Shown one piece after another: positions 63,565-64,000 of a stretch of DNA of 64,000 bases. The stretch covers positions 62,001-126,000 of the forward strand of contig CAJTEX010000002.1 in assembly GCA_910575615.1 (NCBI GenBank), read 5' to 3'. The notes under the pieces were generated by a model. That model was given only the letters and a program-made list of their open reading frames with translations. It made no database searches and had not been told where the DNA came from. Positions within the stretch are counted from its first letter, which is position 1, and the number at the start of each line of letters is the position of its first letter. The position numbers and the translations under genes were made by a program. The DNA comes from Bacteroidales bacterium (GTDB lineage Bacteria; Bacteroidota; Bacteroidia; Bacteroidales; Muribaculaceae).

Positions 63565-64000
63565 TTACTTGGCGGCAACGGTGATGACGGGGATGCCAGG
63601 CTGGGTGGTAAGGGTCACGATGAATGTGCCTGCCTCAGCGGCGGAGTAGTTGTCACCGTCGAGGACTGCGTGGTTGACGTTTCCGGGCTCAGCACCGAGC
63701 GAGAGGTCCCAAGCGTTGTTGAAGCGGATCTTCCACTGGTCGCCTGCGGCGAAGGTCACCTCGGCGGTCCAGGTGATGCCACCGTCGGCAGTAGTCATCT
63801 CAACATCGGTGCCCCAGCCGGAAGCGGCGAAGCTGCCGATGATGCCCACGCTGGTGACGGGGGTCAGCTTGTAGGTTGTCAGCGCGCCGGAAGCCTCGTC
63901 ATACTGAACGGAAGCCCAGAACATGCCGGGGGTAGGAACGTTGATGTTCTGACCATCCTGGCCCAGGACGAAGTCACCCTCGAGGGCGGGATCGGCAGAC
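63565..64000 (-). CDS. SusE/SusF-like outer-membrane starch-binding protein, 5' part outside the window
   Basis: The frame is open to the window edge, so only the last 144 residues are seen. They hold the end of one and the whole of a second SusE/F-type carbohydrate-binding module: 'DPALEGDFVLGQDGQNINVP', 'SVGIIGSFAASGWGTDVEMT' and 'AEVTFAAGDQWKIRFNNAWD', which fit the family pattern closely, including aromatic residues of the glycan platform. SusE and SusF are surface lipoproteins that hold starch; the missing N-terminus should carry the lipobox. Genes of a starch locus are expected on the other side of the edge. Confidence 0.85.
   Translation of the reverse strand, partial: SADPALEGDFVLGQDGQNINVPTPGMFWASVQYDEASGALTTYKLTPVTSVGIIGSFAASGWGTDVEMTTADGGITWTAEVTFAAGDQWKIRFNNAWDLSLGAEPGNVNHAVLDGDNYSAAEAGTFIVTLTTQPGIPVITVAAK

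Overview
The window looks like chromosomal DNA of a GC-rich member of the Bacteroidales, most like the Muribaculaceae (S24-7). Reasons: a SusC/SusD utilisation locus, a TamL/TamB pair, BspA-type leucine-rich repeats, SusE/F-type starch-binding modules, and promoters of the Bacteroidetes -7 type (TAnnTTTG) in front of many genes. Genes are GC-rich while promoters and non-coding gaps are AT-rich. The family assignment is an inference; a 16S or ribosomal-protein tree would be needed to fix it.

Layout. (1) 1-1941: the end of a TolC-like efflux outer-membrane protein with a strong terminator, then a stand-alone lpxA-like acyltransferase. (2) 2167-12532: a compact phage-derived head and packaging cassette (a large beta-rich protein, terminase large subunit, acidic scaffold-like protein, major capsid protein with a hydrophobic N-terminal extension, a connector-like protein, portal, and two small unknown genes). 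It has no recognisable integrase, repressor, tail or lysis gene. Two of its transcription units start from nearly the same 48-bp promoter, and a minus-strand non-coding RNA unit with its own promoter and terminator lies between terminase and capsid blocks. I consider this the most interesting part of the window. (3) 12558-14294: SulP anion transporter. (4) 14476-27097: a polysaccharide utilisation locus (membrane regulator, SusC, SusD, surface GH30, surface glycan-binding lipoprotein, periplasmic GH3) whose gene order matches the Bacteroides thetaiotaomicron beta-1,6-glucan locus BT3309-BT3314. Two secreted proteins follow (27291-32941).

(5) 33037-37503 (minus): GDP-mannose/UDP-sugar dehydrogenase, a heparinase II/III-like enzyme and a GT4 glycosyltransferase, probably an exopolysaccharide operon. 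(6) 37636-43737: MFS transporter, queF, C69 dipeptidase and an (alpha/alpha)6-barrel glycoside hydrolase. (7) 43966-44207: two identical tRNA-Asn genes, followed by the first copy of a dispersed minisatellite and inverted-repeat element. (8) 44549-59788 (minus): envelope and housekeeping genes: tamL, tamB, diacylglycerol kinase, tyrS, an aspartate-type aminotransferase, an AsmA-like protein, and a DUF5715 peptidase-like gene broken by one in-frame TAG. (9) 59894-61372 (minus): metK behind a candidate SAM-II riboswitch. (10) 61492-64000: a BspA-like LRR protein, the second copy of the dispersed element, and the 3' part of a SusE/F-like starch-binding protein that runs off the window.

How they work together: in the glycan locus GH30 would cut surface-bound glucan, SusC/D and the binding lipoprotein would import the fragments, and GH3 would finish them in the periplasm. 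The minus-strand blocks serve envelope assembly, lipid and glycan export, and methyl-donor synthesis. The capsid cassette has host-like composition and clean terminator boundaries, which suggests long residence rather than a recent active prophage.
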